This document shows, one piece after another, positions 27,012-38,003 of a DNA stretch of 64,000 nt. The stretch is from NCBI GenBank assembly GCA_963808965.1, contig CAWEHU010000016.1, forward strand, positions 248,001 to 312,000. Direction: 5' to 3'. Position numbers and translations under genes: made by a program. A model generated the notes under the pieces. That model saw nothing but the letters and a program-made list of their open reading frames with translations. It had not been told where the DNA came from and ran no database searches. Positions within the stretch are counted from its first letter, which is position 1; every line of letters begins with the position of its first letter. This stretch comes from CAWEHU01 sp963808965 (GTDB lineage: Bacteria; Pseudomonadota; Alphaproteobacteria; Acetobacterales; Acetobacteraceae).

Positions 27012-28177
27012 CGGACCGCCTCGAGAATCGAGACGTAATTCGCGACCGCCGCGCCTCCCATATTGAATACGCCCGCACGATCTGCCTTGGGCAACTGCAT
27101 GGCTCCGGCCTGGCCGGCCAGCTGCATGGCTGCGATCGCGTGCATGGAGACGCCGGTTGCGCCGATCGGATGCCCCTTGGCTTTGAGCCCGCCCGACGGA
27201 TTGACGGGCAGCTTGCCGTCCTTCGCGGTCCAACCCTCCAGCACCGCGCGCGCGCCTTCGCCGGGTTTCGTCAGTCCCATGGCCTCGTATTCGAGCAGTT
27301 CGGCGACGGTGAAACAGTCGTGGCTCTCCACGAAGGAGAAATCCTCGAGCTTGAGATCGGCGTCTTGCAGCGCCCGCCGCCACGCCTCGGCCGCGCCCTC
27401 GAAGCGGGTGATGTCGCGCTTGGAGATCGGCAGAAAGTCGTTCACTTGCACGGCCGCACGGAAGCGGATCGCCTTGCCCATGCTCTTGGCCGTCTCCTCG
27501 TCGGTCAGCACCAGCGCGGCAGCGCCGTCCGATACCAGCGAGCAATCGGTCCGCTTCAGCGGCTGAGCGACATAGGGATTTTTCTCGCTCAGCGTCCGGC
27601 AGAACGCATAGCCGAGATCCTTGCGCATCTGCGCATACGGATTATCGACGCCGTTCCGGTGATTTTTCGCCGCGATGGCCGCCAGTGCGTCCGACTGGTC
27701 CCCGTAGCGCTGGAAGTAGGTCTCGGCGATGCGGCCGAACACGCCGGCGAATCCGGCAGGGATGTCGCTCTCCTCGCGACGGTAGCTCGCGGTGAGCAGG
27801 ATGTCCCCGACCTGCGGACCGGGAGTCGCGGTCATCTTCTCGGCCCCGATCACCAGTGCGAACCGTCCCCGCTTGGCGGCGAGGAAGTCGCGGGCCCCGT
27901 GCACCGCGGCGGAGCCGGAGGCGCAGGCGTTCTCGTAGCGGGTCGCTGGTTTGAACCGGAGTTCGGGCAACACCTGCAACACGAGGGAGCTGGGAAAATC
28001 CTGCTTCGAGAATCCGTTGTTGAACAGCCCGACAAAGGTGGCGTCGATATCCGCCGTCGCGATGCCGGCATCCTCGATCGCCGCGCCCGCGACCCGGCCG
28101 ATCAGGCTCTCGACATCGGGTTCCTCAAGCTTTCCGAACAGCGTGTGCGCCCAGCCGACAATGCAGACATCCGACAT
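27008..28177 (-). CDS. SCP2-type thiolase / acetyl-CoA acetyltransferase-like protein
   Basis: A 389-residue thiolase-fold protein starting MSDVCIVGWAHTLFGKLE. The nucleophile cysteine lies in YENACASGSAAVH. The C-terminal half has SHDCFTVAELLEYEAMGL and GHPIGATG with the conserved His. The C-terminal second catalytic Cys of biosynthetic thiolases is replaced by the SCP2-like arrangement, so it may act in beta-oxidation or side-chain degradation. The start at 28177 avoids an unlikely 23-residue leader. It overlaps the dioxygenase-like gene downstream, so the two are probably co-expressed, perhaps in aromatic or side-chain catabolism (inference). Confidence 0.88.
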   Translation of the reverse strand: MSDVCIVGWAHTLFGKLEEPDVESLIGRVAGAAIEDAGIATADIDATFVGLFNNGFSKQDFPSSLVLQVLPELRFKPATRYENACASGSAAVHGARDFLAAKRGRFALVIGAEKMTATPGPQVGDILLTASYRREESDIPAGFAGVFGRIAETYFQRYGDQSDALAAIAAKNHRNGVDNPYAQMRKDLGYAFCRTLSEKNPYVAQPLKRTDCSLVSDGAAALVLTDEETAKSMGKAIRFRAAVQVNDFLPISKRDITRFEGAAEAWRRALQDADLKLEDFSFVESHDCFTVAELLEYEAMGLTKPGEGARAVLEGWTAKDGKLPVNPSGGLKAKGHPIGATGVSMHAIAAMQLAGQAGAMQLPKADRAGVFNMGGAAVANYVSILEAVR

Positions 28178-28345
28178 CGATCTACTTTCCTCTTCTCTCG
28201 GTAACTGCGGCGAATCCGCAACAGGACGCGACAAGATCGCGAGCACTTAGCCGCCGCGTTTGCGTTATGAGTGGAACGAATCCCCGTAACCTGATACGAA
28301 TCCTAGCCATAAAAGGCCAAGCTGGGCTGCATCCAGGGGAGCCGT

Positions 28346-29476
28346 ATGCCGTCCATCCCTCGCGCCGTCCTTTGCCTGGCGCTGCTCGGCACGGTCTCGG
28401 CCTGTGCGTCGCATTCCTCATACCGTTCGGCACGCTATCATCCCTCGGACCGGAACTATACCCCGCCCGGTCCGGCCGGCGATCCATGGGGTCCTTATAT
28501 TCGGGAAGCCGCCGCGCGTTTCCAGGTGCCCGAGCTTTGGGTTCGTGAGGTGATGCGGCAGGAATCCGGTGCCGAGCAGTACCTCGGTGGCGGACTGACC
28601 ACTTCCTCGGCCGGCGCCATGGGGCTGATGCAGGTCATGCCTGCCACATACGACGACCTTCGCCAACGCTACGGCCTTGGCGACGATCCGTATGATCCGC
28701 ACAACAACATTCTCGCGGGCACCGCCTACATTCGCGAGATGTACGAACGTTACGGCTCACCGGGTTTTCTCGCGGCCTATAATGCCGGACCGGGCCGGGT
28801 CGATGATTATCTGGCGGGCGGCAGCGATCTGCCCGGCGAGACCGTGAACTACCTGGCCTCCATCGCACCGCGACTTGGTAACGGTGTGCCGATGAGCGGG
28901 CCTCTATCGGTTTATGGCGGGGCGGCCGGCGGTCGCGGGGATTCGTTCGCGCCCGCCCCGGCACGGGTTGCCCCGGCCGTGCAGGTCGCCATGGAGCCGA
29001 TCGTTTCTCCAGGCGATTACGCCTCACCCGCTTCTGCGTCACCGCCTTCGCCCCCAGCCGCTCCGATGCAGGTCGCGATGGAGCCGATCGTCTCGCCAGG
29101 GGACTATGCCGCCCCGGTCGCCACACCTCCGCCGCAACCTCCCCCCTCACCCGAGCCGGGCTTTCGTCTCGTGGCGATCTCTCCGCGCAGTAACGGGTTC
29201 CGTACTGTGCCAGCTTCAGGCGCTTGGGCGATCCAGGTCGGTGCATTCGGCAACGCCACCCAGGCGCTCGCAGCCGCGGAGAACGCACGAGTCTTGGCAG
29301 GCGGGCTGCCGCGCGCTGCACAGGCGTCGGTCGGCACGACGACCCGGCCGGGCGGCGCGATCCTCTTCCGGGCACGGCTGGTCGGACTGTCCGGCACGGC
29401 GGCGGACGAGGCTTGCCGCCAAATCCGGGGACGTGGACGCGATTGCATCGTGGTGCCGCCGGATGGGACTTCCTGA
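28346..29476 (+). CDS. Lytic transglycosylase lipoprotein with C-terminal SPOR domain
   Basis: A 376-residue envelope protein. The signal ends in a lipobox (TVSAC). The SLT goose-lysozyme-like domain (about residues 50-170) has the catalytic Glu in EVMRQESGAEQYL, then SSAGAMGLMQVMPATYDDLR, AGTAYIREMYERYG and AAYNAGPGRVDDYL. A proline-rich linker holds two copies of VAMEPIVSPGDYA. The C-terminal SPOR-type domain (AWAIQVGAFGNATQALAAAE) binds denuded glycan strands at septa. It cleaves peptidoglycan non-hydrolytically and probably acts at division sites, similar to RlpA/MltE roles. The gene stands alone on the plus strand. Confidence 0.92.
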   Translation: MPSIPRAVLCLALLGTVSACASHSSYRSARYHPSDRNYTPPGPAGDPWGPYIREAAARFQVPELWVREVMRQESGAEQYLGGGLTTSSAGAMGLMQVMPATYDDLRQRYGLGDDPYDPHNNILAGTAYIREMYERYGSPGFLAAYNAGPGRVDDYLAGGSDLPGETVNYLASIAPRLGNGVPMSGPLSVYGGAAGGRGDSFAPAPARVAPAVQVAMEPIVSPGDYASPASASPPSPPAAPMQVAMEPIVSPGDYAAPVATPPPQPPPSPEPGFRLVAISPRSNGFRTVPASGAWAIQVGAFGNATQALAAAENARVLAGGLPRAAQASVGTTTRPGGAILFRARLVGLSGTAADEACRQIRGRGRDCIVVPPDGTS

Positions 29477-29606
29477 TCACACCCTGCGGCGGGCACGAAG
29501 GAGGGGTCGGCGTCTCCCTCAAAAGAGACCTGGAACACCTATATGGAGACGCGCGTCTAAAGTCTGCGCCGGCTTTTTAGGCCGGCTTGATGCCTGAGAG
29601 GGTGCC

Positions 29607-30221
29607 ATGCTTCGCCCAACATCTTCCATCGTTCTCGCCGGTGCGCTGGCCGTCGCGGGCTGCGCCGCTCCCTTGCCCCCTGGTCCGAGCGTGATGGCGC
29701 TTCCCTCCCAAGGGAAGGACTTCGCTCAATTCCAGCAAGAGGATGCGAGCTGCCGTTACTTCGCGGGGCAGCAGACCGGATCTGTGAATCCGAACCAAGC
29801 GGCGACCCAAAGCGCGGTCGGCAGCGCCGCGATCGGAACCGCGGTTGGCGCGGCGGCCGGCGCCGTCATCGGGGCGGCGGCCGGGAATCCGGGTGCGGGC
29901 GCGGCCATCGGGGCGGGAAGCGGATTGCTGGTCGGCAGCGGCGTCGGGGCCAACAATGCGTACGCGACCGGCGCGTCGCTACAGCAGCGCTATGACATCG
30001 CCTACACGCAGTGCATGTACGCGAACGGCAATACGGTGCAGGCATCGGGTCCTCTTACCGGACCTGCCTACGCCGGAGGTTGGGGCTATCCCGCTTATTA
30101 CGGCCCGGCATTTGGCGGCACGACGGTCGCGTTGGGGTTCGGTGGAGGCTGGGGCGGCTGGGGCTGGAACCGCGGCTGGGGAGGCTGGCACCGCGGCGGC
30201 TGGGGCTGGCGACGTTGGTGA
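29607..30221 (+). CDS. Glycine-zipper outer-membrane lipoprotein-like protein
   Basis: A 204-residue protein with a signal peptide and lipobox (AVAGC at about residue 19). A central glycine-zipper follows (AIGTAVGAAAGAVIGAAAGNPGAG), with an alternating small-residue helix of the YMGG/OmpA-like kind, and then a soluble segment QRYDIAYTQCMYANG. The C-terminus is rich in Gly and Trp (WGGWGWNRGWGGWHRGGWGW). Such proteins sit in the outer membrane and are usually stress- or envelope-related; function unknown. The 130 bases before it contain a GCCGGC inverted pair, with no further signals seen. Confidence 0.8.
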   Translation: MLRPTSSIVLAGALAVAGCAAPLPPGPSVMALPSQGKDFAQFQQEDASCRYFAGQQTGSVNPNQAATQSAVGSAAIGTAVGAAAGAVIGAAAGNPGAGAAIGAGSGLLVGSGVGANNAYATGASLQQRYDIAYTQCMYANGNTVQASGPLTGPAYAGGWGYPAYYGPAFGGTTVALGFGGGWGGWGWNRGWGGWHRGGWGWRRW

Positions 30222-30274
30222 AACACGTCACGGGCTCTGAAGTCTGGTCATAGCTCGGTCGCGCATTCCGGCGA

Positions 30275-31143
30275 TCAGCGCAGCTTCTGATTTAGCGCAT
30301 CCCGCAGACCATCACCAAGCAGGTTGAAGGCCAGCACCGTGACGAAGATCGCGAGCCCTGGGAACCAAGTCAGCCAGTCCGCGACGCCGAGATAACTGCG
30401 TCCGTCCGCCAGCATCGCGCCCCATTCCGGGCTCGGCGGCTGTGCTCCGAGACCGAGAAAACTCAGGCTCGCGGCGGTGAGGATGTTGTTACCGAGCCGG
30501 AGTGAGCCATTGACGATCACGCCCGGCAACGCGCCCGGCAAGATATGGCGCAGCATCAGCATCGCGGGTCGCACGCCGATGCTGCGCGCCGCCTGCACAT
30601 AGACCGCTCGTTTCAAGGCGAGCGTATCGCCGCGCACCAGCCGCGCGAAGGCGGGGACGCTGAACACCGCCGTCGCCCAGATCACGTTGGAAATGCCGGG
30701 GCCGAGCACCGCCACCACACCGATCGCGAGCAGCAAGCCCGGAAACGCGAACAGCACGTCGCAGAAGCGCATGATGAGGCTGTCGAGCCAGCCGCCGAAA
30801 AAGCCGCTGATGAGCCCGAGCACGATGCCGACCGCTCCGCCGACCAACACCGAGATGACGCCGACGGAGAGAGAGATCCGCGCGCCCCAGATCACCCGGC
30901 TCAGGATGTCGCGCCCATAGGCGTCGGTGCCGAACCAATGCAACGCGGAGGGCTCGGAGAGCACGTTGTCGTAGTCCGGCGCCGCCGGATCGAACGGAGC
31001 GATGAGCGGCGCGGCGATGGCCGCGAGCACAATGAGCAAAATCACCGCCGCTGCCGCGAGCGCGATGCGCTTGCGCCGGAACCGGCGCCAGAACTCCGAA
31101 AGCGGCGAGTCGATCCGGGTCGGCGCGATAGCCTGGGACGCAC

Positions 31144-31147
<4 letters not shown>
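30275..31147 (-). CDS. gsiD: ABC transporter permease, GsiD/DppC type
   Basis: A 290-residue inner-membrane permease with a cytosolic N-terminus. A first helix is followed by IAPFDPAAPDYDNVLSEPS and HWFGTDAYGRDILSRVIWGARISL, the hallmark of the DppC/OppC branch. The EAA-type loop is AARSIGVRPAMLMLRHILPGALP. It forms the translocation pore together with the GsiC-like permease. The start overlaps the stop of that gene by four bases, and it is the last gene of a four-gene ABC operon on the minus strand. Dipeptides, glutathione or opines are possible substrates; the glutathione assignment rests on gene order and the binding protein. Confidence 0.88.
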
Positions 31148-32064
<917 letters not shown>

Positions 32065-32068
32065 GGCG

Positions 32069-33631
32069 TCAGGCCATGTAGGAGCCCTCGTCCAGCAGCA
32101 GCCCGCCGTCCGGGATCTGATATACGCCCGAAAGCCTCTTGGAGTGTGCCGCGAGGTTGCGGTCCACACCCAAGAAGATCCAGGGCGCATCGTTCCAGAT
32201 GCGCTTCTGTGCGTCCGCGTAGAGCTCAGCCCGCTTCGACAAGTCGGCGGTTTGCAGGGCGTCCTCCAGATCGTTGTCCACGTCGGGATTGTGATAGTAG
32301 CCGACGTTGTACAGCTTCGGGGGGAAACCCTGGCCCCAGAACAGCGGCCGCAGAGCCCAATCCGCGTCGCCGGTCGAAGACGACCACGCGCCGAAATAGG
32401 TTTGCAACTGGCTCTGCTCCGGACCCGGGACCGTCCAGATCTTCTGGTCGAGCAACCCGGCCTCCAGCGGCGTCACGGTGAGCTTAATGCCAACAGCGGC
32501 GAGCTGCTGCTGCATGAACTGCATCCCGCGTTGCGTGATCGTGTTGTTGTTGCCCCACATCTCGGTCTGCAAGCCTTCGGTCACGCCGGCTTCGGCCAGC
32601 ATCTTCTTCGCCTTTTCGGGATCGTGCGGCCATTCGCCCTGCCTCTTGTAGAACGCGACTTGAGGCGGCAGGGGTAAATCGAGCGGGTCCTCGTAGCCGC
32701 TCCAGACGACGCGGGAGAAGGCGGCCTTGTCGGTTGCATAGTTGAGCGCCTGGCGGACCCGAAGGTCGTCGAACGGTTTTTTTGTCACGTTCATCGCCAC
32801 GTAGCGCGCGTAGATCGAAGGTGTGTTGATGATCGTGATGTTCGGATTGCGCTCGATCGCCTTCATCATCTCCGGCGGAACCGGATAGATGAACTGCGCC
32901 TCGCCGGTCTGTAGCATGGCGATACGGGCGCCGTTCTCCGGCGCGCTGCGGAAAGTGACGCTGTTCAGCTTCGGCCACCCCGGTTTCCAGTACTTGTCGT
33001 TGCGCGTCACCTTCAGCGTGTCGGCGCTCCAGCTCACGAACTTGAACGCACCGGTGCCGACCGGATTGCGGATGATATCGCGGCCGAACTGTTTGATCGC
33101 GGCCGGGCTCAGCATCATGGCCGAAGGATGCGCCATCGTCGGCACGAAGGCCCCGAAGGGTGTCTTCAGCACGACCCGCACGGTGCTGTCGTCGATCACG
33201 TCGACATGGTCGATCATCGAAAACAAGCTGGTGCGTTTGAGATGGTTCGCCGGGTTGCTCACCCGCTCCAGGTTCACCTTCACGGCCTCGGCGTCGAACG
33301 GCGTACCGTCGTGAAAGGCGATACCGCCGCGCAGCTTGAACGTGAATTCGGTCGCGGAGTCGTTCGCCTGGTAACTCTCGGCGAGGACGGGGATCAGCTT
33401 CATATCCTTGTCGAAGCCATACAGCCCCTGCATCATCAACCGGCAGCCCGATTGCGAAAGGGTATCGTTCACATCTGCCGGGTCGAGCCCGGTCAGGTTC
33501 ACCGGCACGCCGACTGTCAGATCGTCGTTCTCCGCGGCGCGCGCTGCGAGTGGCGGAAGCGCTGGCGCGGCGGCGAGGCCGAGCGCACCGCCGATGAAGA
33601 AGCGGCGTGGAATTGGTATATTGTGCGACAT
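32069..33631 (-). CDS. gsiB: ABC transporter substrate-binding protein, GsiB/DppA (SBP family 5) type
   Basis: A 520-residue periplasmic protein. It begins with a signal peptide (RRFFIGGALGLAAAPALPPLAARAAE, with a twin-arginine-like pair). The SBP_bac_5 landmarks are LDPADVNDTLSQSG, LAESYQANDSATEFTFKLR, GIAFHDGTPFDAEAV, and PVGTGAFKFVSWSADTLKVTRN with the ligand-loop Arg. The C-terminal part has RAELYADAQKRIWNDAPWIFLG. Close resemblance in layout to GsiB suggests glutathione or short peptides. It is the second gene of the operon, 17 bases after the ATPase gene. Confidence 0.88.
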   Translation of the reverse strand: MSHNIPIPRRFFIGGALGLAAAPALPPLAARAAENDDLTVGVPVNLTGLDPADVNDTLSQSGCRLMMQGLYGFDKDMKLIPVLAESYQANDSATEFTFKLRGGIAFHDGTPFDAEAVKVNLERVSNPANHLKRTSLFSMIDHVDVIDDSTVRVVLKTPFGAFVPTMAHPSAMMLSPAAIKQFGRDIIRNPVGTGAFKFVSWSADTLKVTRNDKYWKPGWPKLNSVTFRSAPENGARIAMLQTGEAQFIYPVPPEMMKAIERNPNITIINTPSIYARYVAMNVTKKPFDDLRVRQALNYATDKAAFSRVVWSGYEDPLDLPLPPQVAFYKRQGEWPHDPEKAKKMLAEAGVTEGLQTEMWGNNNTITQRGMQFMQQQLAAVGIKLTVTPLEAGLLDQKIWTVPGPEQSQLQTYFGAWSSSTGDADWALRPLFWGQGFPPKLYNVGYYHNPDVDNDLEDALQTADLSKRAELYADAQKRIWNDAPWIFLGVDRNLAAHSKRLSGVYQIPDGGLLLDEGSYMA

Positions 33632-33648
33632 GATGTGAGTCCCTTCTC

Positions 33649-35491
33649 TCAGTAGAGACCGCCGACGGAGTGCCGGGCGACGTAGTGATCCGGCCCCACC
33701 TGGACGAGTGGCGCCACGCTGGGCGGATCGTTGACACCGCGCAAGGGGGAGGGCACCTCGCTTTCATCGAGTTCGCGCTCGTGCCCGCGGCGGCGCGGAT
33801 CCGGCACCGGTACCGCTGCGAGCAACCGGCGCGTGTAAGCGTGCTGGGGATCGTTCAACACCTGTTGGCGCGGCCCGATCTCGACGACCTGGCCCAGATA
33901 CATCACCGCGACCCGATGGGCGATGCGCTCCACCACGGCCATGTCGTGCGAGATGAACAGATAGGCGATGCCGTGGTCCCGTTGCAGCGCCATCAGCAAG
34001 TTCACCACCTGCGCGCGAATCGACACGTCCAGCGCCGCCACCGCCTCATCCGCGATGATGAGCCTCGGCTCGCTCGCGAGTGCGCGCGCGATGCAGACGC
34101 GCTGCCGCTGCCCGCCCGAAAGCTCGTGAGGATAGCGGCGGCTGTGTTCGGGAGGCAGCCCGACCTGCCGCAACAGCTCTTGCACGCGCGTCTCCACCGC
34201 CGTTCCACGCGCCAGACCATGGGTCGTGATCGGCTCGGCCACCGAAAAGCCGACGGTCAGGCGCGGGTCGAGTGAGGCGAACGGGTCCTGAAACACGTAT
34301 TGCACGCCGCGCCGGAGCAGGCGCTCCAATTCGCCCTCAAGCCGGGTCACGTCGCGGCCCTCGAACCGGATCTCGCCCTCGACCGGCTGCTCCAGGCGGA
34401 TGATGCTGCGTCCGGTCGTGGACTTGCCGCAGCCTGATTCGCCCACCAATCCCAGCGTCTCGCCCGGCCGGATCTGCAAGCTGACATGCTCTGCCGCATG
34501 AATGCGCGCGAAGGTGCGCCCGAACAGGCCGCGCCCGAGGTCGAAGCGCGTGGTGAGATCGTGGACTTCCAGCACCGGCCTCGCGTCGCCCCGCACGGTA
34601 TCCTGCGCCGGAGGCAGCGAGCCGGTGGACGGATCGGCGAAGGGAGCCGGCAGGCTCTGGTTCGCGAGGCTGCCCAGCGCCGGCACCGCCGCGAGCAGCG
34701 CACGTGTGTAGGGCGCGGCGGGATGATCGAAGATCGTAAAGACGTCGCCTTCCTCCACCTTCTCGCCGCCGCGCATCACCAGCACGCGGTCGGCGATCTC
34801 GGCGACGACGCCCATGTCGTGCGTGATGAAGATCAGCGCCATGCCAAGCTCGCGCTGGAGCCCGCGCATCAGCCGCAACACCTGCGCCTGCACGGTCACA
34901 TCGAGCGCGGTGGTCGGCTCATCGGCGATCAACAGGCGCGGGCGGCAGGAGAGCGCCATCGCGATCATCACCCGCTGGCGCATCCCGCCCGAGAGCTGGA
35001 ATGCGTAGCGATCGAGTTGTCGCGCCGCTTCCGGTATCCGCACGCGTTCGAGCATCCGTTGCGCCTCGGCCCGCGCGGCAGCGTGGTCGCGACCCTGGTG
35101 CAACTCGATAGCCTCGGCGATCTGATCGCCGATCCGGAGCACCGGATTGAGCGATGTCATCGGCTCCTGAAAGACCATCGCCATCTCCGGGCCGCGCAGC
35201 GCCCGCATTCCTTGCGGGCTTTCGCGCGCGAGGTCGCGCACGACACCCGCACGATCGCGGAAGCGGATCGCCCCCGAACTCGATCCGGCCGCCCCCGTAA
35301 TCGAGCAGTCGCGTGATCGCCATCGCCGTCACCGACTTGCCGGAGCCGGATTCGCCCACCACCGCCAGCGTTTCGCCTTCCGACACCGCGAAGCTCAAAT
35401 CCCGGACGGCGGTGAACGAGCCGCGGTCCCCGGGGAATCCGACGGTCAGGCCCGCTATCTCCAGAAGCGCCGTGCTGACGGGTGGTGCCAT
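33649..35491 (-). CDS. gsiA: Duplicated ABC ATPase, GsiA type (frameshifted)
   Basis: A two-domain ATPase of about 613 residues. Domain 1 starts from 35491 with LLEIAGLTVGFPGDRGSF and Walker A GESGSGKS. Near 35275, after RIEFGG (or RIES), one base must be skipped to reach IRFRDRAG and the rest: signature LSGGMRQRV and Walker B LLIADEPTT. Domain 2 has Walker A GESGCGKS, signature LSGGQRQRV and LIIADEAVAAL, where the usual Pro after Glu is Ala. The C-terminus holds the oligopeptide-binding tail (YTRRLLAAVPVPDP). It energises the operon's importer and is the first gene. Confidence 0.9.
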
Positions 35492-35596
35492 GCCGATAGC
35501 TTAGAGACCTTCGCTCCGGGGCGTGAAGTAGCGCTGTCACCGCGACCTTCCGGAACCTCTCGCGTTACCGGCAGGCCCGAGCCGGACCACAGCGCC

Positions 35597-37596
35597 ATGC
35601 CCGCATTCCTGACCAAGCTCCTGATCGGCCGGCCGCTTGCAAATCGCGAGGCCGGCGATACCAAGCTCAGAATCCTCGAAGGCGTTCCGGCCATGGGCCT
35701 GGACGGTCTCGGCTCCGCGGCCTACGGGCCGGAAGCGGCGCTCACCGTACTCGCGGGCACGGGCGCCGCCGGCCTCGCTGCGATCGGTCCGATCACCTGG
35801 GTGATCCTGCTCCTGCTCGCCATCCTCTATTTCTCGTACCGGCAGACCATCGCCGCCTATCCCACGAGCGGCGGCTCCTACACCGTCGCCAAAGAGAATC
35901 TCGGCACGAGCGCGGGTCTGCTCGCGGCGGCGGCGTTGATGCTGGATTACATGCTGAACGTCGCGGTCGGCATCTCGGCGGGCGTCGGCGCACTCACCTC
36001 CGCGGTTCCGCCCCTGCATGCCTACACGCTTTGGATCTGCCTCGTAATCCTGCTTGCGATCACCGTGCTGAACCTGCGGGGCACGCGCGAATCGGGACTC
36101 ATCTGGTCGGTACCGACCTATCTTTTCATCGCGAGTTCTCGGCTTCGTGCTGGCGTGGGGCGCGTGGAAGTCGGTGCAAGCGGGCGGGCATCCCGAGGCC
36201 GTCATACCGCCGCCCTCGATCCCGCCCGCGACACAGCCGCTCGCGATCTGGTTGCTGCTGCGCGCCTTCGCGAGCGGCTGCACGGCGATGACCGGTGTCG
36301 AGGCGGTCAGCAACGGCGTATCCGCGTTCCGCGAGCCGAAGGTGCGGCACGCGCACGGCACCTTGACCGTCATCGTGGTGGTGCTTGGTCTGCTGCTGCT
36401 CGGGCATCGCCTATCTCGCGCAGGCATACGGGATTGCGGCGCTCGACCAGACGAAAGGAACCTACCAGAGCGTTCTCTCGCAACTCGTGAGCGCGGTTTA
36501 CGGGCGCGGCTGGTTCTATTACGTCACGATCGGCAGCGTTCTGACGGTACTCTGCCTTTCCGCCAATACGAGCTTCGTCGGGTTTCCCAGGCTCTGCCGG
36601 ATGGTCGCGCAGGACGGGTTTCTCCCGCGCGCCTTCGCCATGCCCGGACGCCGCCTGGTCTATTCGGTCGGCGTCCTGTTCCTCGCAGTAGGGGCGGGTC
36701 TGTTGCTGATCGGTTTCGGGGGCATCACCGACCGCCTCATCCCACTGTTCGCGATCGGGGCCTTCTTGTCGTTCACCCTCTCCCAGGCCGGGATGGCCGC
36801 GCATTGGCGCCGGGCGTTAAATCCGGGTGCTGCGTCATCTGACCGCTCGCGTCGAAGGGCGTGGCACGAAACCAGCCACGCGAGTCGGGCCCGACTCGTG
36901 GTCAACGGCGGCGGCGCGCTCGCGACCGGCATCGCGCTCGCGGTGATCCTGGTCGCCAAATTCACCGAAGGTGCCTGGATCACGCTGCTGGTGATCCCGG
37001 CCACTCTGGGTCTGCTGCGGTTGACTCGCCATTACTACGACGACGTGGACCGCGAAGTGCTGACCGGCAGCCGCCGCCGGCTCGCACTTCGCGACCATGT
37101 GTCCCCCGTCGTGCTGATCCCAATTCAACGCTGGGACCGGGTGGCGCAGAAGGCGGTCGCCTACGCTCTTCGCCTCTCCGACGATGTGACCGCGCTGCAT
37201 TTGACGGAACTGGAGGGTCCCGAAGCCGAGGAACACGAGGCGGGGCTGCGGCGGGACTGGCGGCGTTTCGTCCAGCAGCCAGCGCGCGAAGCCGGACTAC
37301 CGCCACCGCGGCTGATCGTCGCATCTTCGCCCTATCGCAGCGTGCTGGGTCCGCTGCTTCGGGCGGTTCAGGCCGCCCGCGAGCAACACCGAGACCGACC
37401 GATCGCCGTCGTGCTGCCGCAGCTGGTCGAGGCGCGCTGGTGGGAAACGCTGCTCCATACCCACCGCGAGCGCCGGCTTCGCGCCGCGCTGCTTCGTCAC
37501 GGAGGACCGGATGTGGCGGTCGTCACCGTCCCCTGGCAGCTGGCGCCGGCCGAGCCGGAGCAGGTCATCGCCGCGGAAGAACCCGCCGCGGTGTGA
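35597..37596 (+). CDS. APC-superfamily amino-acid permease with cytosolic C-terminal domain (two frameshifts)
   Basis: The pieces together give a polytopic protein of about 666 residues. Piece one has LEGVPAMGLDGLGSAAYGPEA, the APC start, and YPTSGGSYTVAKENLG. Near 36140 one base must be skipped to reach GFVLAWGAWKSV and GCTAMTGVEAVSNGVSAFREP. Near 36405 another must be skipped to reach IAYLAQAYGIAALDQTKGTYQSVLSQ. The last 180 residues are a soluble domain (VSPVVLIPIQRWDRVAQKAV and RPIAVVLPQLVEARWWETLLH), resembling a USP-like regulatory fold. Such transporters often take up amino acids or polyamines. It diverges from the gsi operon by about 100 bases. Confidence 0.85.
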
Positions 37597-37612
37597 CCCG
37601 CCCTTGGCGCGG

Positions 37613-37882
37613 CTAATAGCGCCAGCGCCCCGGGCGCCAATCCCAGCGGTAACCATTCCAGCGCCAATGGCCGGGCACCCAGTGCCAGCCGTATGGTCCC
37701 GGTGGCGGCGGGGGCCGCCGCTCGTACGGCGGCGGCGGCATTGGCGGCCGGCCGTGAGGTCTCGGCGGCGGTCCCGGCGGAGGATAGCCCGGAGGAGGAC
37801 CGTACGGCTGGGCCCGTGTCTCGGCTAACGGGGCGGCAACGACCGAGAGGGTTGCAAGCCTTAGAAACTGCCGACGCTGCAT
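37613..37882 (-). CDS. Small secreted Pro/Trp-rich protein (YXWXGXWXX-like)
   Basis: An 89-residue protein with an RR-containing leader (MQRRQFLRLATLSVVAAPLAETRAQ). It is probably exported by Tat or Sec, with cleavage near AETRA-Q. The mature part is almost pure Pro/Gly/Arg followed by WHWVPGHWRWNGYRWDWRPGRW, typical of small periplasmic proteins with repeated W-x-G-x-W motifs. Function unknown. It converges on the APC permease gene with a gap of 16 bases. Confidence 0.75.
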   Translation of the reverse strand: MQRRQFLRLATLSVVAAPLAETRAQPYGPPPGYPPPGPPPRPHGRPPMPPPPYERRPPPPPGPYGWHWVPGHWRWNGYRWDWRPGRWRY

Positions 37883-38003
37883 TCCTTGCTCCTCCGGGGC
37901 GCGCGGCCGATCCTGCCGCAGCCCTCTCGAAACCGCTACCCCGTCGCGCGCCTCCGTTCAGGCGGAGGACCGGCTAGGCACCTCCCTGCCGCGGCCTCCA
38001 GGT

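Noticed and set aside
29562..29586. Intrinsic terminator before the glycine-zipper gene
   Set aside because: The GCCGGC pair has its T run in the loop, not after the stem, and GCCGGC is itself palindromic.
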